Positions 21,304-28,881 of a stretch of 64,000 nucleotides of DNA are shown one piece after another (positions within the stretch are counted from its first letter, which is position 1; each line of letters starts with the position of its first letter). Under the pieces are notes generated by a model. That model was not told the DNA's origin and did not search any database. It saw nothing but the letters and a program-made list of their open reading frames with translations. Source of the stretch: Flammeovirgaceae bacterium UBA2366 (GTDB lineage Bacteria; Bacteroidota; Bacteroidia; Cytophagales; Cyclobacteriaceae); NCBI GenBank assembly GCA_002344065.1, contig DDTK01000003.1, positions 124,001 through 188,000 of the forward strand, written 5' to 3'. The translations under genes and the position numbers were made by a program.

Positions 21304-21389
21304 TGGTGGGGGAAATAGGATTCGAACCTATGAAGTCATAAGACAACAGATTTACAGTCTGTCCCAGTTGGCCGCTTTGGTATTCCCCC
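21304..21389 (-). tRNA. tRNA-Tyr (anticodon GTA)
   Basis: A long-variable-arm cloverleaf: acceptor GGGGGAA with TTCCCCC, anticodon arm CAGAC-TGTAAAT (GTA), variable arm, and T loop GTTCGAATC. Unlike the other three tRNAs here the sequence ends in an encoded CCA (21306-21304). It is first in the tRNA-tuf transcript. Confidence 0.96.
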
Positions 21390-21503
21390 AATTGGTTACG
21401 GAATCAGAGGATCTCCCCAAAACCCCGGTAAAAAACATGTCCTAGAACGATTTGAAACCTGAATCGATACACTCAAAAACAGGGTTTTCAAAAAATAGGA
21501 GTG

Positions 21504-21534
21504 CAAAATTATACGGTTTTTTGGTTTCGGCAAA
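21504..21534 (-). promoter_or_regulatory. promoter of the tRNA-Tyr-Gly-Thr-tuf operon
   Basis: TTTG (21534-21531), 19 bases, then TAATTTTG (21511-21504) on the minus strand: an exact consensus match about 115 bases ahead of tRNA-Tyr. Confidence 0.75.
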
Positions 21535-21563
21535 CATTTTAAAAAAGCCGGGGATAGCCGTCT

Positions 21564-21866
21564 TTAAAGAATCGCTATATCATTCACTACACCCTGCCCG
21601 AACTCCTTCTGGAAGAGCTCCAGAACCTTTGATTTGTGAAGCAGAAAATCGTTTTTCATGGCTGCAGTTTTGAATTCAACAAACAAAACCTTGTTTTTGA
21701 TAAATACCTTACGGGTTCGTTTGGCAATAGGCACCCCCACCAGTCTTTCCCATGAAGCCACCACTTGCGCCTCATCAAATTTGGACTCCAGGTGATACGA
21801 GTTGAGAAGATCACGGATAGCATCCTTAATTGGTAAAATATCAGACTTCTTACCCCTTCCTTTCAT
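21564..21866 (-). CDS. DUF721 (DciA-like) protein
   Basis: The 100-residue protein belongs to DUF721, the family of the replicative helicase-loading protein DciA found in bacteria without DnaC. A lysine/arginine-rich start (MKGRGKKSDILPIKDAIRDL) precedes the KH-like core with SWERLVGVPIAKRTRKVFIK and VLFVEFKTAAMKNDFLLHKS. Its start overlaps the recF stop codon by 4 bases, so it is co-translated with a replication and repair gene, which supports a DNA-replication role. Function is inferred from family and context only. Confidence 0.82.
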   Translation of the reverse strand: MKGRGKKSDILPIKDAIRDLLNSYHLESKFDEAQVVASWERLVGVPIAKRTRKVFIKNKVLFVEFKTAAMKNDFLLHKSKVLELFQKEFGQGVVNDIAIL

Positions 21867-22975
21867 TGGATACTGCTTAGATGAATGTTCCCCTTTTCAA
21901 CATTAAAGATATCGCAATCAATATCAAGTTCATCCACCATAGCCTGGGTTCGTTCGGGTCCGGCATCCGTTATGAAAGACTGACCATAGTCCTTTCCTGA
22001 AATAATCTTGAGCAAACGCGCAATTCGTGTATCATCCAATTTGTCAAAAATGTCGTCCAGCAATAAAATCGGGCTAAAGCCTAAATGGGACTTAATTACC
22101 TCTACCTGAGCTAGTTTAATAGCAACCAGAAACGACTTTTGCTGGCCTTGCGACCCTAAACGTTTCAATTCACCATGGGCAAATCCAAAAATATAATCAT
22201 CGCGGTGTACTCCAAAGGTGGTGCGTTGCAAAATCAAGTCCTTTTTGATGCTGCTTTTCAAACCTGCTTCAAATTCAGAGGCCTCCAGTTCAGAAGCATA
22301 CGCTAACGTGGCATCCTCACGATTGTTTACCAACAGATTATAAGACGTGTTGAAAATGGGTAAAAACTCTGCCACAAATGCTTTTCTTTTTTGATGGATT
22401 ACTCCGCCCGACCTGGCCATCTGCTGATCATAGAGATCAATCATATCATAGTCTATAGAATTGTTCTCCGCGAAAAGTTTTAATAAAGCGTTCCGTTGCT
22501 TAAGCGCATGATGATATTCCAAAAGTGCATCGAGGTAAGAATGGTCAACCTGCGCAATCATCTGATCAAAAAACTTCCTGCGTGCTTCACTGCTTTCCTT
22601 CACCAAGTCAACATCCAACGGTGAGATCAACACGACTGGATACTTTCCGATGTGATCGCTTATCTTATCATAATCTCTCCCATTTTCCTGAAAAGTCTTT
22701 TTCCGCCCGGATTGAACCTGACAAAAAACTTCACTTTGTTTATTCGTATTGGTGAAAAAGCCCCTGATGAAGAAATAATCCGCTCCATAACGAATATTCT
22801 GGGTGTCGGAGGAGTTTGAGAAACTTTTGGTGGTGGATAGGTAGTAAATGGCATCCAACAGGTTTGTCTTTCCGCTTCCATTCAAGCCCAGTAAAAAATT
22901 AATCCGGCAAGGAAACTCCAGCACGAGTTCTTCATAGTTCTTGAAATTCATCAGCTGGAGCTTTTCGAGATGCAC
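21863..22975 (-). CDS. recF: DNA replication and repair protein RecF
   Basis: The 370-residue RecF is an SMC-like ATPase that loads RecA at single-strand gaps with RecO and RecR. The Walker A loop GLNGSGKT is at residues 30-37, and the signature (LGSQGQQKSFLVAIKLA) and Walker B (ILLLDDIFDKLDD) are near residues 272 and 305. The start is a GTG at 22975, giving MHLEKLQLMNFKNYEEL, the normal N-terminus. It overlaps the DUF721 gene. A consensus promoter lies inside the start of the divergent pdhA gene. dnaA and dnaN are not adjacent. Confidence 0.96.
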   Translation of the reverse strand: MHLEKLQLMNFKNYEELVLEFPCRINFLLGLNGSGKTNLLDAIYYLSTTKSFSNSSDTQNIRYGADYFFIRGFFTNTNKQSEVFCQVQSGRKKTFQENGRDYDKISDHIGKYPVVLISPLDVDLVKESSEARRKFFDQMIAQVDHSYLDALLEYHHALKQRNALLKLFAENNSIDYDMIDLYDQQMARSGGVIHQKRKAFVAEFLPIFNTSYNLLVNNREDATLAYASELEASEFEAGLKSSIKKDLILQRTTFGVHRDDYIFGFAHGELKRLGSQGQQKSFLVAIKLAQVEVIKSHLGFSPILLLDDIFDKLDDTRIARLLKIISGKDYGQSFITDAGPERTQAMVDELDIDCDIFNVEKGNIHLSSIQ

Positions 22976-23031
22976 AGGTAGATAGGGTAAAAATCAATAA
23001 TGTGAGAAAGACCGTATTTCAGGCGCTACGC

Positions 23032-23062
23032 TTGGCGATTGACCAATTGTACCCTATTTTCG
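23032..23062 (+). promoter_or_regulatory. likely pdhA promoter
   Basis: TTGG (23032-23035), 19 bases, TATTTTCG (23055-23062): one mismatch in each box from TTTG/TAnnTTTG. Transcription would start about 20 bases ahead of the pdhA ATG at 23086. Confidence 0.5.
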
Positions 23063-23072
23063 CAGTCCGAAT

Positions 23073-23103
23073 CAAAATTAGGGATATGTCCACGACCGCC
23101 AAA
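23073..23103 (-). promoter_or_regulatory. recF promoter overlapping the start of pdhA
   Basis: On the minus strand TTTG (23103-23100), 19 bases, TAATTTTG (23080-23073): an exact consensus match. The -33 box and spacer cover the first codons of pdhA (ATG at 23086), and the start of transcription falls at about the pdhA start of transcription, so the two promoters face each other. Confidence 0.7.
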
Positions 23104-24123
23104 GCTAAGAAAAGCAATGCCTCTGAGGGTGCAGAAAAAGGTTTTTCAAAAGAAACCTATCTATTCTGGTACGAGAGCATGCTGTTGATGCGCAAGTTTG
23201 AAGAAAAAGCAGGCCAGCTTTACGGTATGCAGAAAATAAAAGGTTTCTGTCACCTTTATATTGGTCAGGAAGCGTGCGCAGCCGGTGCAGTATCAGCCCT
23301 GAAAAAAGGAGATAAGTGGATAACCGCTTACCGCGACCATGCTCACCCACTCGCTTTGGGTACAAGCCCCAATGCAGTAATGGCCGAGTTGTATGGAAAA
23401 GAAACCGGATGCTCAAAAGGCAAAGGCGGATCGATGCACATTTTTGATAAGAATGTGAATTTTATTGGTGGCCATGGAATTGTAGGTGGTCAAATTCCTT
23501 TAGGTGCAGGTATCGGCTTTGCTGAAAAATATAACAAGACAGGCAACCTGTGTATTTGTTACATGGGTGATGGTGCCGTTCGGCAAGGTGCTTTTCATGA
23601 AGCCTTGAACCTTGCCATGCTGTGGAAAATTCCGGTAATTTTTGTGATCGAAAATAACGGATACGCCATGGGTACATCCGTAAAGCGTACTTCAAATGTT
23701 CATGAACTTTATACGTTGGCTGAGTCGTACGACATGCCTTCGGAACCAGTGGATGCCATGAAGGTTGAAGAGGTTCACCTGGCCGTGGCCCGCGCAGCGG
23801 AACGCGCGCGTAAAGGTGATGGCCCCACCTTGTTGGAATTCAGAACCTATCGCTATAAAGGACACTCCATGTCGGACCCGCAAAAGTACCGCACCAAAGA
23901 TGAGGTGGAAGAGTACAAGCAGCGCGATCCTGTGGAGGTTGTTCGGAAAACCATAATGGACAAGAAACTGGCTACCGAAAAGGAACTAGAAAAAATAGAG
24001 CAAAAGGTTGCGACCCAGGTTGAAGAAAGCGTGAAGTTTGCTGAAGAATCAAGCTTCCCTGATCCTTCGGAGGCGATGACGGATATCTATTACGAAGCAG
24101 ATTACCCATTTATTGCCGATTAA
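23086..24123 (+). CDS. pdhA: pyruvate dehydrogenase E1 component subunit alpha
   Basis: From the ATG at 23086 the protein is 345 residues (MSTTAKAKKSNASEG...), the thiamine-diphosphate E1-alpha of the pyruvate dehydrogenase complex, making acetyl-CoA from pyruvate. A longer frame begins at a GTG at 23002 but crosses the likely promoter and adds non-conserved residues. The TPP-binding segment runs from GDGAVRQGAFHEALNLA to ENNGYAMGTS; RYKGHSMSDPQKYRTKDE holds the conserved loop of E1-alpha. The beta subunit is not next to it, so E1-beta and E2 must be elsewhere. A branched-chain dehydrogenase role is less likely given the PDH-like GHGIVGGQIPLGAG segment. Confidence 0.92.
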   Translation: MSTTAKAKKSNASEGAEKGFSKETYLFWYESMLLMRKFEEKAGQLYGMQKIKGFCHLYIGQEACAAGAVSALKKGDKWITAYRDHAHPLALGTSPNAVMAELYGKETGCSKGKGGSMHIFDKNVNFIGGHGIVGGQIPLGAGIGFAEKYNKTGNLCICYMGDGAVRQGAFHEALNLAMLWKIPVIFVIENNGYAMGTSVKRTSNVHELYTLAESYDMPSEPVDAMKVEEVHLAVARAAERARKGDGPTLLEFRTYRYKGHSMSDPQKYRTKDEVEEYKQRDPVEVVRKTIMDKKLATEKELEKIEQKVATQVEESVKFAEESSFPDPSEAMTDIYYEADYPFIAD

Positions 24124-24152
24124 CAACCGCCCAGTCTGTATCCGCAGGCGGA

Positions 24153-24183
24153 TTTGTTTAATCTTATCTAATTAGTAGTTTTG
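24153..24183 (+). promoter_or_regulatory. promoter of the TPR membrane protein gene
   Basis: TTTG (24153-24156), 19 bases, TAGTTTTG (24176-24183): an exact consensus match, about 46 bases ahead of the ATG at 24229. Confidence 0.75.
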
Positions 24184-24228
24184 CGCCCCTCCCGAATGGC
24201 TTTTGGGTTTGGGCAAATTTTTAGTGTA

Positions 24229-24915
24229 ATGGCGAAGAAAGACGAAACAAAAGATTTATTACAGAACCCCGAAGCGTTGGCCGAAAAGCTGGAAGGCGCT
24301 GAAAATTGGTTGGAGCAAAATTCCAAGCTTGTAACCGGCATTGCAGGGGCTTTATTCCTGATTGTGGCGGGGTACTTTGGTTTCATGTACTACAAATCCA
24401 GTCAGGATGCACAGGCACAACGCGACATGTTCCAGGCGGTGTATTATTTCGAAGCTGATAGTTTAAACCTTGCCCTTAATGGCGATGGCAACAACTTAGG
24501 GTTCATTGATATCATTAATGATTACAAGTTTTCGGATGCCGCAAACCTGGCTCATTTTTATGCAGGCGTTTCTTATTTGAAGCAAGGAAAATATGAGGCC
24601 GCCAGATTGTACCTGGAAGACTTTAGCTCGAACGATCTTTTGGTTCAGGCACGCGCCTATAGTTTGATTGGCGATGCTTACATGGAAGAAGAAAAATTTG
24701 AAGACGCTGCCAAATACTACAATAAGGCAGCAGGTTATAAACCCAACAAATTTTTTACACCTACTTATTTGATGAAAGCAGCATTAGCCTACGAGAAATT
24801 GAATCAACCGGAGAAAGCAAAAGAAGCGTACGATCAGATTATCACAAAATATTTTGAGTCAGCTGAGTTCACCAATGCCCGCAAGTTTAAAGCAAAACTG
24901 GAAAGCAACTCATAA
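24229..24915 (+). CDS. TPR-containing membrane-anchored protein
   Basis: Read from the ATG at 24229 the protein has 228 residues; a longer frame from a TTG at 24181 overlaps the promoter and is unlikely. A charged cytoplasmic N-terminus (MAKKDETKDLLQNPEALAEK) precedes one membrane segment at about residues 37-57 (LVTGIAGALFLIVAGYFGF), followed by a periplasmic part with tetratricopeptide-like helices (NLAHFYAGVSYLKQGKYEAA, then AYSLIGDAYMEEEKFEDAAK and AALAYEKLNQPEKAKEAYDQ). The layout resembles YfgM/BamD-type scaffold proteins. A role in envelope protein assembly is possible but unproven. It is a single-gene unit with its own promoter and terminator. Confidence 0.8.
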   Translation: MAKKDETKDLLQNPEALAEKLEGAENWLEQNSKLVTGIAGALFLIVAGYFGFMYYKSSQDAQAQRDMFQAVYYFEADSLNLALNGDGNNLGFIDIINDYKFSDAANLAHFYAGVSYLKQGKYEAARLYLEDFSSNDLLVQARAYSLIGDAYMEEEKFEDAAKYYNKAAGYKPNKFFTPTYLMKAALAYEKLNQPEKAKEAYDQIITKYFESAEFTNARKFKAKLESNS

Positions 24916-24934
24916 AAGAATTTCAACTACTTTT

Positions 24935-24957
24935 AAGGGATAGAATTTCTATCCCTT
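24935..24957 (+). terminator. intrinsic terminator after the TPR gene
   Basis: AAGGGATAGA-ATT-TCTATCCCTT is a perfect 10-base stem followed directly by TTTTTT. Confidence 0.9.
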
Positions 24958-24993
24958 TTTTTATGCTCACACGTTTTTAAAACAATAGTAAAA

Positions 24994-25461
24994 ATGACAG
25001 GCCCCTTATCATCCGGAAAAGTACTAACCCGCATAGATCTTTCCTCCACACGAATTGCTTTAGTTGTTGCTGAATGGAATGAAGAGATCACCGGGGCATT
25101 ATATCAATCGGCCGTATCAACCTTGCTCAGTCATGGGGTAACCAAAGAAAACATTATCCGAAAAAATGTACCCGGAACATTTGAGTTATCACTTGGTGCA
25201 CAATGGATGGCGCAACGCGATGAGATTGATGCCGTGATCTGTTTAGGTTGTGTTATACAAGGTGAAACTCCGCACTTTGATTACATCTGTCAGGCGGTTG
25301 CCTATGGCCTCACCGAGGTAGGGTTAAAAACAGGAAAGCCGGTGATTTTTGGTGTGCTTACCACGCTAACCAAGCAACAGGCTTTTGACCGGGCCGGTGG
25401 CAAGTATGGCAACAAGGGTGAGGAAGCAGCGCTGACAGCGATTAAAATGCTGGGGTTTTAG
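24994..25461 (+). CDS. ribH: 6,7-dimethyl-8-ribityllumazine synthase
   Basis: The 155-residue enzyme joins the ribityl-aminopyrimidine and dihydroxybutanone phosphate in riboflavin synthesis and normally forms 60-subunit or pentameric shells. Visible motifs are VVAEWNEEIT at the start of the fold, NVPGTFELSLGAQWMA, LGCVIQGETPHFDYIC with the active-site histidine, and KPVIFGVLTTLTKQQAFDRA. No other riboflavin gene is adjacent. It ends 4 bases inside a convergent small gene without a visible terminator. Confidence 0.96.
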   Translation: MTGPLSSGKVLTRIDLSSTRIALVVAEWNEEITGALYQSAVSTLLSHGVTKENIIRKNVPGTFELSLGAQWMAQRDEIDAVICLGCVIQGETPHFDYICQAVAYGLTEVGLKTGKPVIFGVLTTLTKQQAFDRAGGKYGNKGEEAALTAIKMLGF

Positions 25462-25664
25462 TCAACAACTTTAAATTCAGTTTGCGCCAGCACCTGAAGT
25501 GCCTCCAGCGGATTTCTTGTTTTTAGTTTTTTGTAAACCGTTTTAAGCCGGGCATCTATTTCCTTCTTGCTTATTTTTTCCGCACGTTCCATTTCTTCAA
25601 CCTCTACTCCTTCGGCTGTCATGCGTAACAAACTTAACTCCTGCGTTGTAATAATTACCGGCAT
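25458..25664 (-). CDS. small LuxR-type helix-turn-helix protein
   Basis: The 68-residue protein consists of little more than one domain. TTQELSLLRMTAEGVEVEEM followed by KISKKEIDARLKTVYKKLKT and NPLEALQVL lines up with the GerE/LuxR DNA-binding domain (a TxxELxVLrLiaeG start, a TVxxHlxxIyxKL recognition helix and an N..eAv end). There is no receiver or sensor part. It overlaps ribH by 4 bases at its end and has a 26-base palindrome 15 bases ahead of its start. It may compete with or help the PAS-LuxR regulator encoded next to it, or be the remains of a larger regulator. Confidence 0.6.
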   Translation of the reverse strand: MPVIITTQELSLLRMTAEGVEVEEMERAEKISKKEIDARLKTVYKKLKTRNPLEALQVLAQTEFKVVD

Positions 25665-25678
25665 AACCTATTATTTAA

Positions 25679-25704
25679 ACCAATAGCCCAAATGGGCTAT
25701 TGGT
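25679..25704. promoter_or_regulatory. 26-base palindrome in the regulator intergenic region
   Basis: ACCAATAGCCCA-AA-TGGGCTATTGGT is a 12-base perfect inverted repeat with a 2-base centre, between the small HTH gene and the PAS-LuxR gene. The tight centre suits a dimeric DNA-binding protein better than an RNA hairpin, so an operator is likely, although neither -33 nor -7 box was identified around it. Confidence 0.5.
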
Positions 25705-25813
25705 AGATTGTAAGCCAACACCAATTTCCTTTGATGTTTTTCTAAAATTGATCATTCGTGTATTCATGGTCAATACCCCTTTTTAGGTATTTTAAGGTAT
25801 CTTTAACTGAACT

Positions 25814-26599
25814 ATGGAATATACTGACCTGGATGAAGCTTCCTATAAAAAACTCATTGACCTTACCCGCAGTTCGGGAAATATTGATGACGTTGAAGCT
25901 TACTTGGAGCAGTTTTTAGAAAGCCCGCAATTCCACCAGCTACAGGTTTTTACCAACCAGGCTATTCGCATTTTGGAAACCTCAGGGCTACGCTATTTAT
26001 ACATCAGCGACAGTATGCAGGAACTGACAGGCTTCACCCCAAAAGAAATTTCGGATGGTGGCTTAATGTTCATTTATAAACGTACCTATTGGAAAGACAT
26101 CTTACGCCTTACACAAGCCACCATAAACGTGAGGCGGGCGTTGAGTAAACTTACCCCGCAGGAAAAAATGCGTGCCCGATTTTCGTTCGATGTACGGTTT
26201 AAGTGCAAAGACGGAACCCTGAAAAAGATATTACAAAACTGTCATATCCTTAAACTTAACGAGGGTGCTGATCCGCAAATCCTCCTGTTTGCCTCTACTG
26301 ATATTTCAGCCTATAAGCATGACAGCAGAATGAATTATTCACTTAGCGTGTTTGAGCCTGGCAAAGGTTTTGTGCCGGTGCTGAGGGACTCCTTTCATGG
26401 TGAGGATTGTCCGTTTTCTGCACGAGAAATGGAAATCTTAAAGCTGACTTCAAACGGGCTGGCAGAAAAAGAAATTGCCGATACACTTTCCCTCAGTGTT
26501 GAAACTGTAAAAACGCACCGGAAGAATATGCTGCAAAAGCTGCCCGCTAAAAATGCTGTGGATATGGTGCGGATGGCCATTGTAAACAATTGGATTTAA
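25814..26599 (+). CDS. PAS domain-LuxR transcriptional regulator
   Basis: The 261-residue protein has a PAS-like sensor part at about residues 30-160 (RYLYISDSMQELTGFTPKEI near 60, then FKCKDGTLKKILQNCHILKL), and a C-terminal LuxR helix-turn-helix at about 195-258 (FSAREMEILKLTSNGLAEKE, then TVKTHRKNMLQKLPAKNAVD). It is a cytoplasmic one-component regulator; the PAS ligand is unknown. It is divergent from the small HTH gene, with a 26-base palindrome in between, and is followed by an 8-base terminator-like hairpin at 26614-26633. Confidence 0.88.
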   Translation: MEYTDLDEASYKKLIDLTRSSGNIDDVEAYLEQFLESPQFHQLQVFTNQAIRILETSGLRYLYISDSMQELTGFTPKEISDGGLMFIYKRTYWKDILRLTQATINVRRALSKLTPQEKMRARFSFDVRFKCKDGTLKKILQNCHILKLNEGADPQILLFASTDISAYKHDSRMNYSLSVFEPGKGFVPVLRDSFHGEDCPFSAREMEILKLTSNGLAEKEIADTLSLSVETVKTHRKNMLQKLPAKNAVDMVRMAIVNNWI

Positions 26600-26613
26600 T
26601 CCCACTCAACTAA

Positions 26614-26633
26614 ACGCTAAAGAGATTTAGCGT
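26614..26633 (+). terminator. hairpin after the PAS-LuxR gene
   Basis: ACGCTAAA-GAGA-TTTAGCGT is an 8-base stem with a GAGA tetraloop, 15 bases past the stop. No U-run follows, so termination strength is uncertain. Confidence 0.5.
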
Positions 26634-26702
26634 AACCAATCAAGATGCAGCTTGGACGGGACGCCTGCGAGAACCTTTTCTGCTGAACCAGTTACTGCTT
26701 GT

Positions 26703-26747
26703 ATGGAACATAATCCCCAAAATACAGTTACAGGGATTATGTTCCAT
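26703..26747. terminator. 15-bp hairpin after icd
   Basis: ATGGAACATAATCCC (26703-26717) and GGGATTATGTTCCAT (26733-26747) are perfect complements around a 15-base loop, 13 bases past the icd stop codon. No U-run is seen on either strand. Confidence 0.55.
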
Positions 26748-26759
26748 GAAGTTAATGAC

Positions 26760-28091
26760 TTACATATTCTTCACCACTTCCAGTCCAAACTCTGAACACT
26801 TCAGCAGCGTTGCGCCTTCCATCTGACGATGGAAATCATAGGTTACACGCTTGGTGGAGATTGCTTTTTCAAGGCCACGATTAATCAGATCGGCAGCTTC
26901 CTGCCAGCCCATATACTCAAGCATCATTACACCGGAAAGTATAACCGAGCCGGGATTCACTTTATCCTGACCGGCATACTTCGGTGCTGTACCATGTGTG
27001 GCTTCAAAGATGGCGTGACCGGTGATGTAGTTGATGTTGGCTCCTGGCGCAATACCGATACCGCCTACTTGTGCCGCCAGCGCATCGCTCAGGTAATCGC
27101 CATTGAGGTTGAGTGTAGCAATCACTTCAAAATCCTCGGGGCGGGTTAACACCTGTTGCAGTGTAATATCTGCAATAGAATCTTTGATAATGATCTTACC
27201 TGCTGCGATGGCCGCCTTCTGTTCGGCATTGGCCGCCTCTTCGCCCTTTTCCTTTTTGGTTTTTTCCCACTGATTCCAGGTGTACACCTTGTCGCCAAAA
27301 TAATTCTCTGCCACCCAGTATCCCCAATCGCGGAAAGCGCCTTCAGTAAATTTCATAATGTTGCCCTTATGCACCAGCGTAACCGACTTACGGTTGAACT
27401 TTACGGCATAGGCGATAGCGCTGTGAATTAACCGAACGCTTCCGCTCCAGCTTACTGGCTTAATGCCAATACCAACATTTATTTCATTCTTTACATTGGG
27501 AGCGCCAACCCTCTTCCAAAACTCTTCCGATTTCGCCTGGGTGTTAAACCGTATTTTATCGTATTCTTTAGGAAATTCTTTGGCCAGAAAATCAAGCATT
27601 TTCTGAGCTTCCGGAGTTCCTCCCTTAAATTCAATTCCCGCATAAATATCTTCTGTGTTCTCGCGGAAGATCACCATATCCACCGCAGCCGGATTCTTAA
27701 CTGGTGAAGGTACACCGTTGTACCATCGTACTGGGCGCAGACAAACATACAAGTCCAAAATCTGACGAAGAGCAACATTGAGCGAACGCATGCCGCCACC
27801 CACCGGGGTAGTAAGCGGGCCTTTTATTCCAACTAAATAGTCACGGAAAGCATCCAGGGTTTCATCGGGCAACCAATTTCCTGTTTTGTTAAACGACTTT
27901 TCGCCTGCCAATACTTCCTTCCAGTTTATTTTCCTTTTGCCACCGTAAGCTTTTGCAACAGCTGAGTCAAATACGTATTGTGAAGCACGCCAGATATCCG
28001 GGCCTGTGCCATCGCCTTCAATAAATGGAATAGTCGGGTTATCGGGTACTGTTAACTTGCCGTTACTGATCGTAATCTTCTGATCGCTCAT
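26760..28091 (-). CDS. icd: NADP-dependent isocitrate dehydrogenase
   Basis: The 443-residue TCA-cycle enzyme oxidises isocitrate to 2-oxoglutarate. The substrate loop with the regulatory serine (GGGMRSLNVALRQ) and ENTEDIYAGIEF are present, and the cofactor loop HGTAPKYAGQDKVNPGS carries the Lys-Tyr pair of NADP-specific enzymes. It is closest to the homodimeric E. coli Icd type but about 27 residues longer, mainly from a charged insert near residue 275 (KKEKGEEAANAEQKAAIAAG). It is a single-gene unit divergent from the CAP gene. The inserted helix is common in related Icd proteins. Confidence 0.95.
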   Translation of the reverse strand: MSDQKITISNGKLTVPDNPTIPFIEGDGTGPDIWRASQYVFDSAVAKAYGGKRKINWKEVLAGEKSFNKTGNWLPDETLDAFRDYLVGIKGPLTTPVGGGMRSLNVALRQILDLYVCLRPVRWYNGVPSPVKNPAAVDMVIFRENTEDIYAGIEFKGGTPEAQKMLDFLAKEFPKEYDKIRFNTQAKSEEFWKRVGAPNVKNEINVGIGIKPVSWSGSVRLIHSAIAYAVKFNRKSVTLVHKGNIMKFTEGAFRDWGYWVAENYFGDKVYTWNQWEKTKKEKGEEAANAEQKAAIAAGKIIIKDSIADITLQQVLTRPEDFEVIATLNLNGDYLSDALAAQVGGIGIAPGANINYITGHAIFEATHGTAPKYAGQDKVNPGSVILSGVMMLEYMGWQEAADLINRGLEKAISTKRVTYDFHRQMEGATLLKCSEFGLEVVKNM

Positions 28092-28203
28092 TTCTATTTA
28101 TAATTAAATTTAAATTCCTTTAAGAACCCCGAAATTAAAAAAATAGGCGTACAAATGAACAGCTTTTGTGTTTTGGGGCGTTTTTTGTTTGATCATTGTC
28201 ATT

Positions 28204-28776
28204 ATGAAAAAAGTAATCCCATTTCTGATCCTGTTCTGCGCCTTATCTGCCTATTCTCCTCAACATGCAGATAGCTTAACTTGCCTTCAGCCAGAAGAGA
28301 AAAAATTGTATGAACTTATCATGGACTACCGGAAAAGTCTGGGGCTTGAGGTCATTCCCCTGTCGGCAAAGCTTACCCATGTGGCACAAATCCATGCCCG
28401 CGATTTAAGCGAAAATCACGACACAACCAATGAGAAATGTAACCTGCACAGCTGGTCGAAAAAAGGAAACTGGACATCATGCTGTTACACCAATGATCAC
28501 AAGCAAGCCAAATGCATGTGGGATAAACCGCGCGAGATTGCCGGTTACAACAGCAATGGTTATGAAATATCCTATTACTCTTCAGTTGGCGCAAATGCGT
28601 TAGAAGGATTAGAGGGATGGAAAAAAAGTGCCGGACACAACCGGGTAATTATTAACGAAGGCTCCTGGAAACAAATTGAATGGCGCGCCATTGGCATTGG
28701 CATTTATAAAGAATACGGTGTTGTTTGGTTTGGTACACTGGAAGATGATGCTACTCTTGTAGTTTGCAATTATTAA
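28204..28776 (+). CDS. secreted CAP/SCP-domain protein
   Basis: From the ATG at 28204 the protein is 190 residues with a signal peptide (MKKVIPFLILFCALSAYS); an earlier frame start at 28168 only adds residues before it. The body matches the CAP (cysteine-rich secretory, SCP-like) fold: KLTHVAQIHARDLSENH near the start with the helix that carries the conserved histidine, then SVGANALEGLEGWKKSAGHN with the second CAP motif (HN), and WRAIGIGIYKEYGVVWFGTL at the end. Several cysteines may form disulfides. The function in bacteria is unknown. It stands alone between icd and a DUF1080 gene. Confidence 0.85.
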   Translation: MKKVIPFLILFCALSAYSPQHADSLTCLQPEEKKLYELIMDYRKSLGLEVIPLSAKLTHVAQIHARDLSENHDTTNEKCNLHSWSKKGNWTSCCYTNDHKQAKCMWDKPREIAGYNSNGYEISYYSSVGANALEGLEGWKKSAGHNRVIINEGSWKQIEWRAIGIGIYKEYGVVWFGTLEDDATLVVCNY

Positions 28777-28791
28777 CCTTGATCGTGTTGA

Positions 28792-28799
28792 TAATTTTG
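28792..28799 (+). promoter_or_regulatory. possible -7 box ahead of the DUF1080 gene
   Basis: TAATTTTG matches the -7 consensus 83 bases ahead of the ATG at 28882, but no TTTG lies at 19-21 bases upstream, so this is a weak call. Confidence 0.3.
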
Positions 28800-28881
28800 C
28801 CTCCTGTGCTTTTAGTGTCTTTGTGTTTTTGTGGCTGAAAACATTTATCTTTCCTTTCGTCACCAAAATCCAAAATCAACT

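Noticed and set aside
23002..23085. Longer pdhA start at GTG 23002
   Set aside because: The added residues cross the likely pdhA promoter and are not conserved; the ATG at 23086 fits the family.
24181..24228. Longer TPR gene start at TTG 24181
   Set aside because: It lies within the -7 region of the promoter; the ATG at 24229 is better placed.
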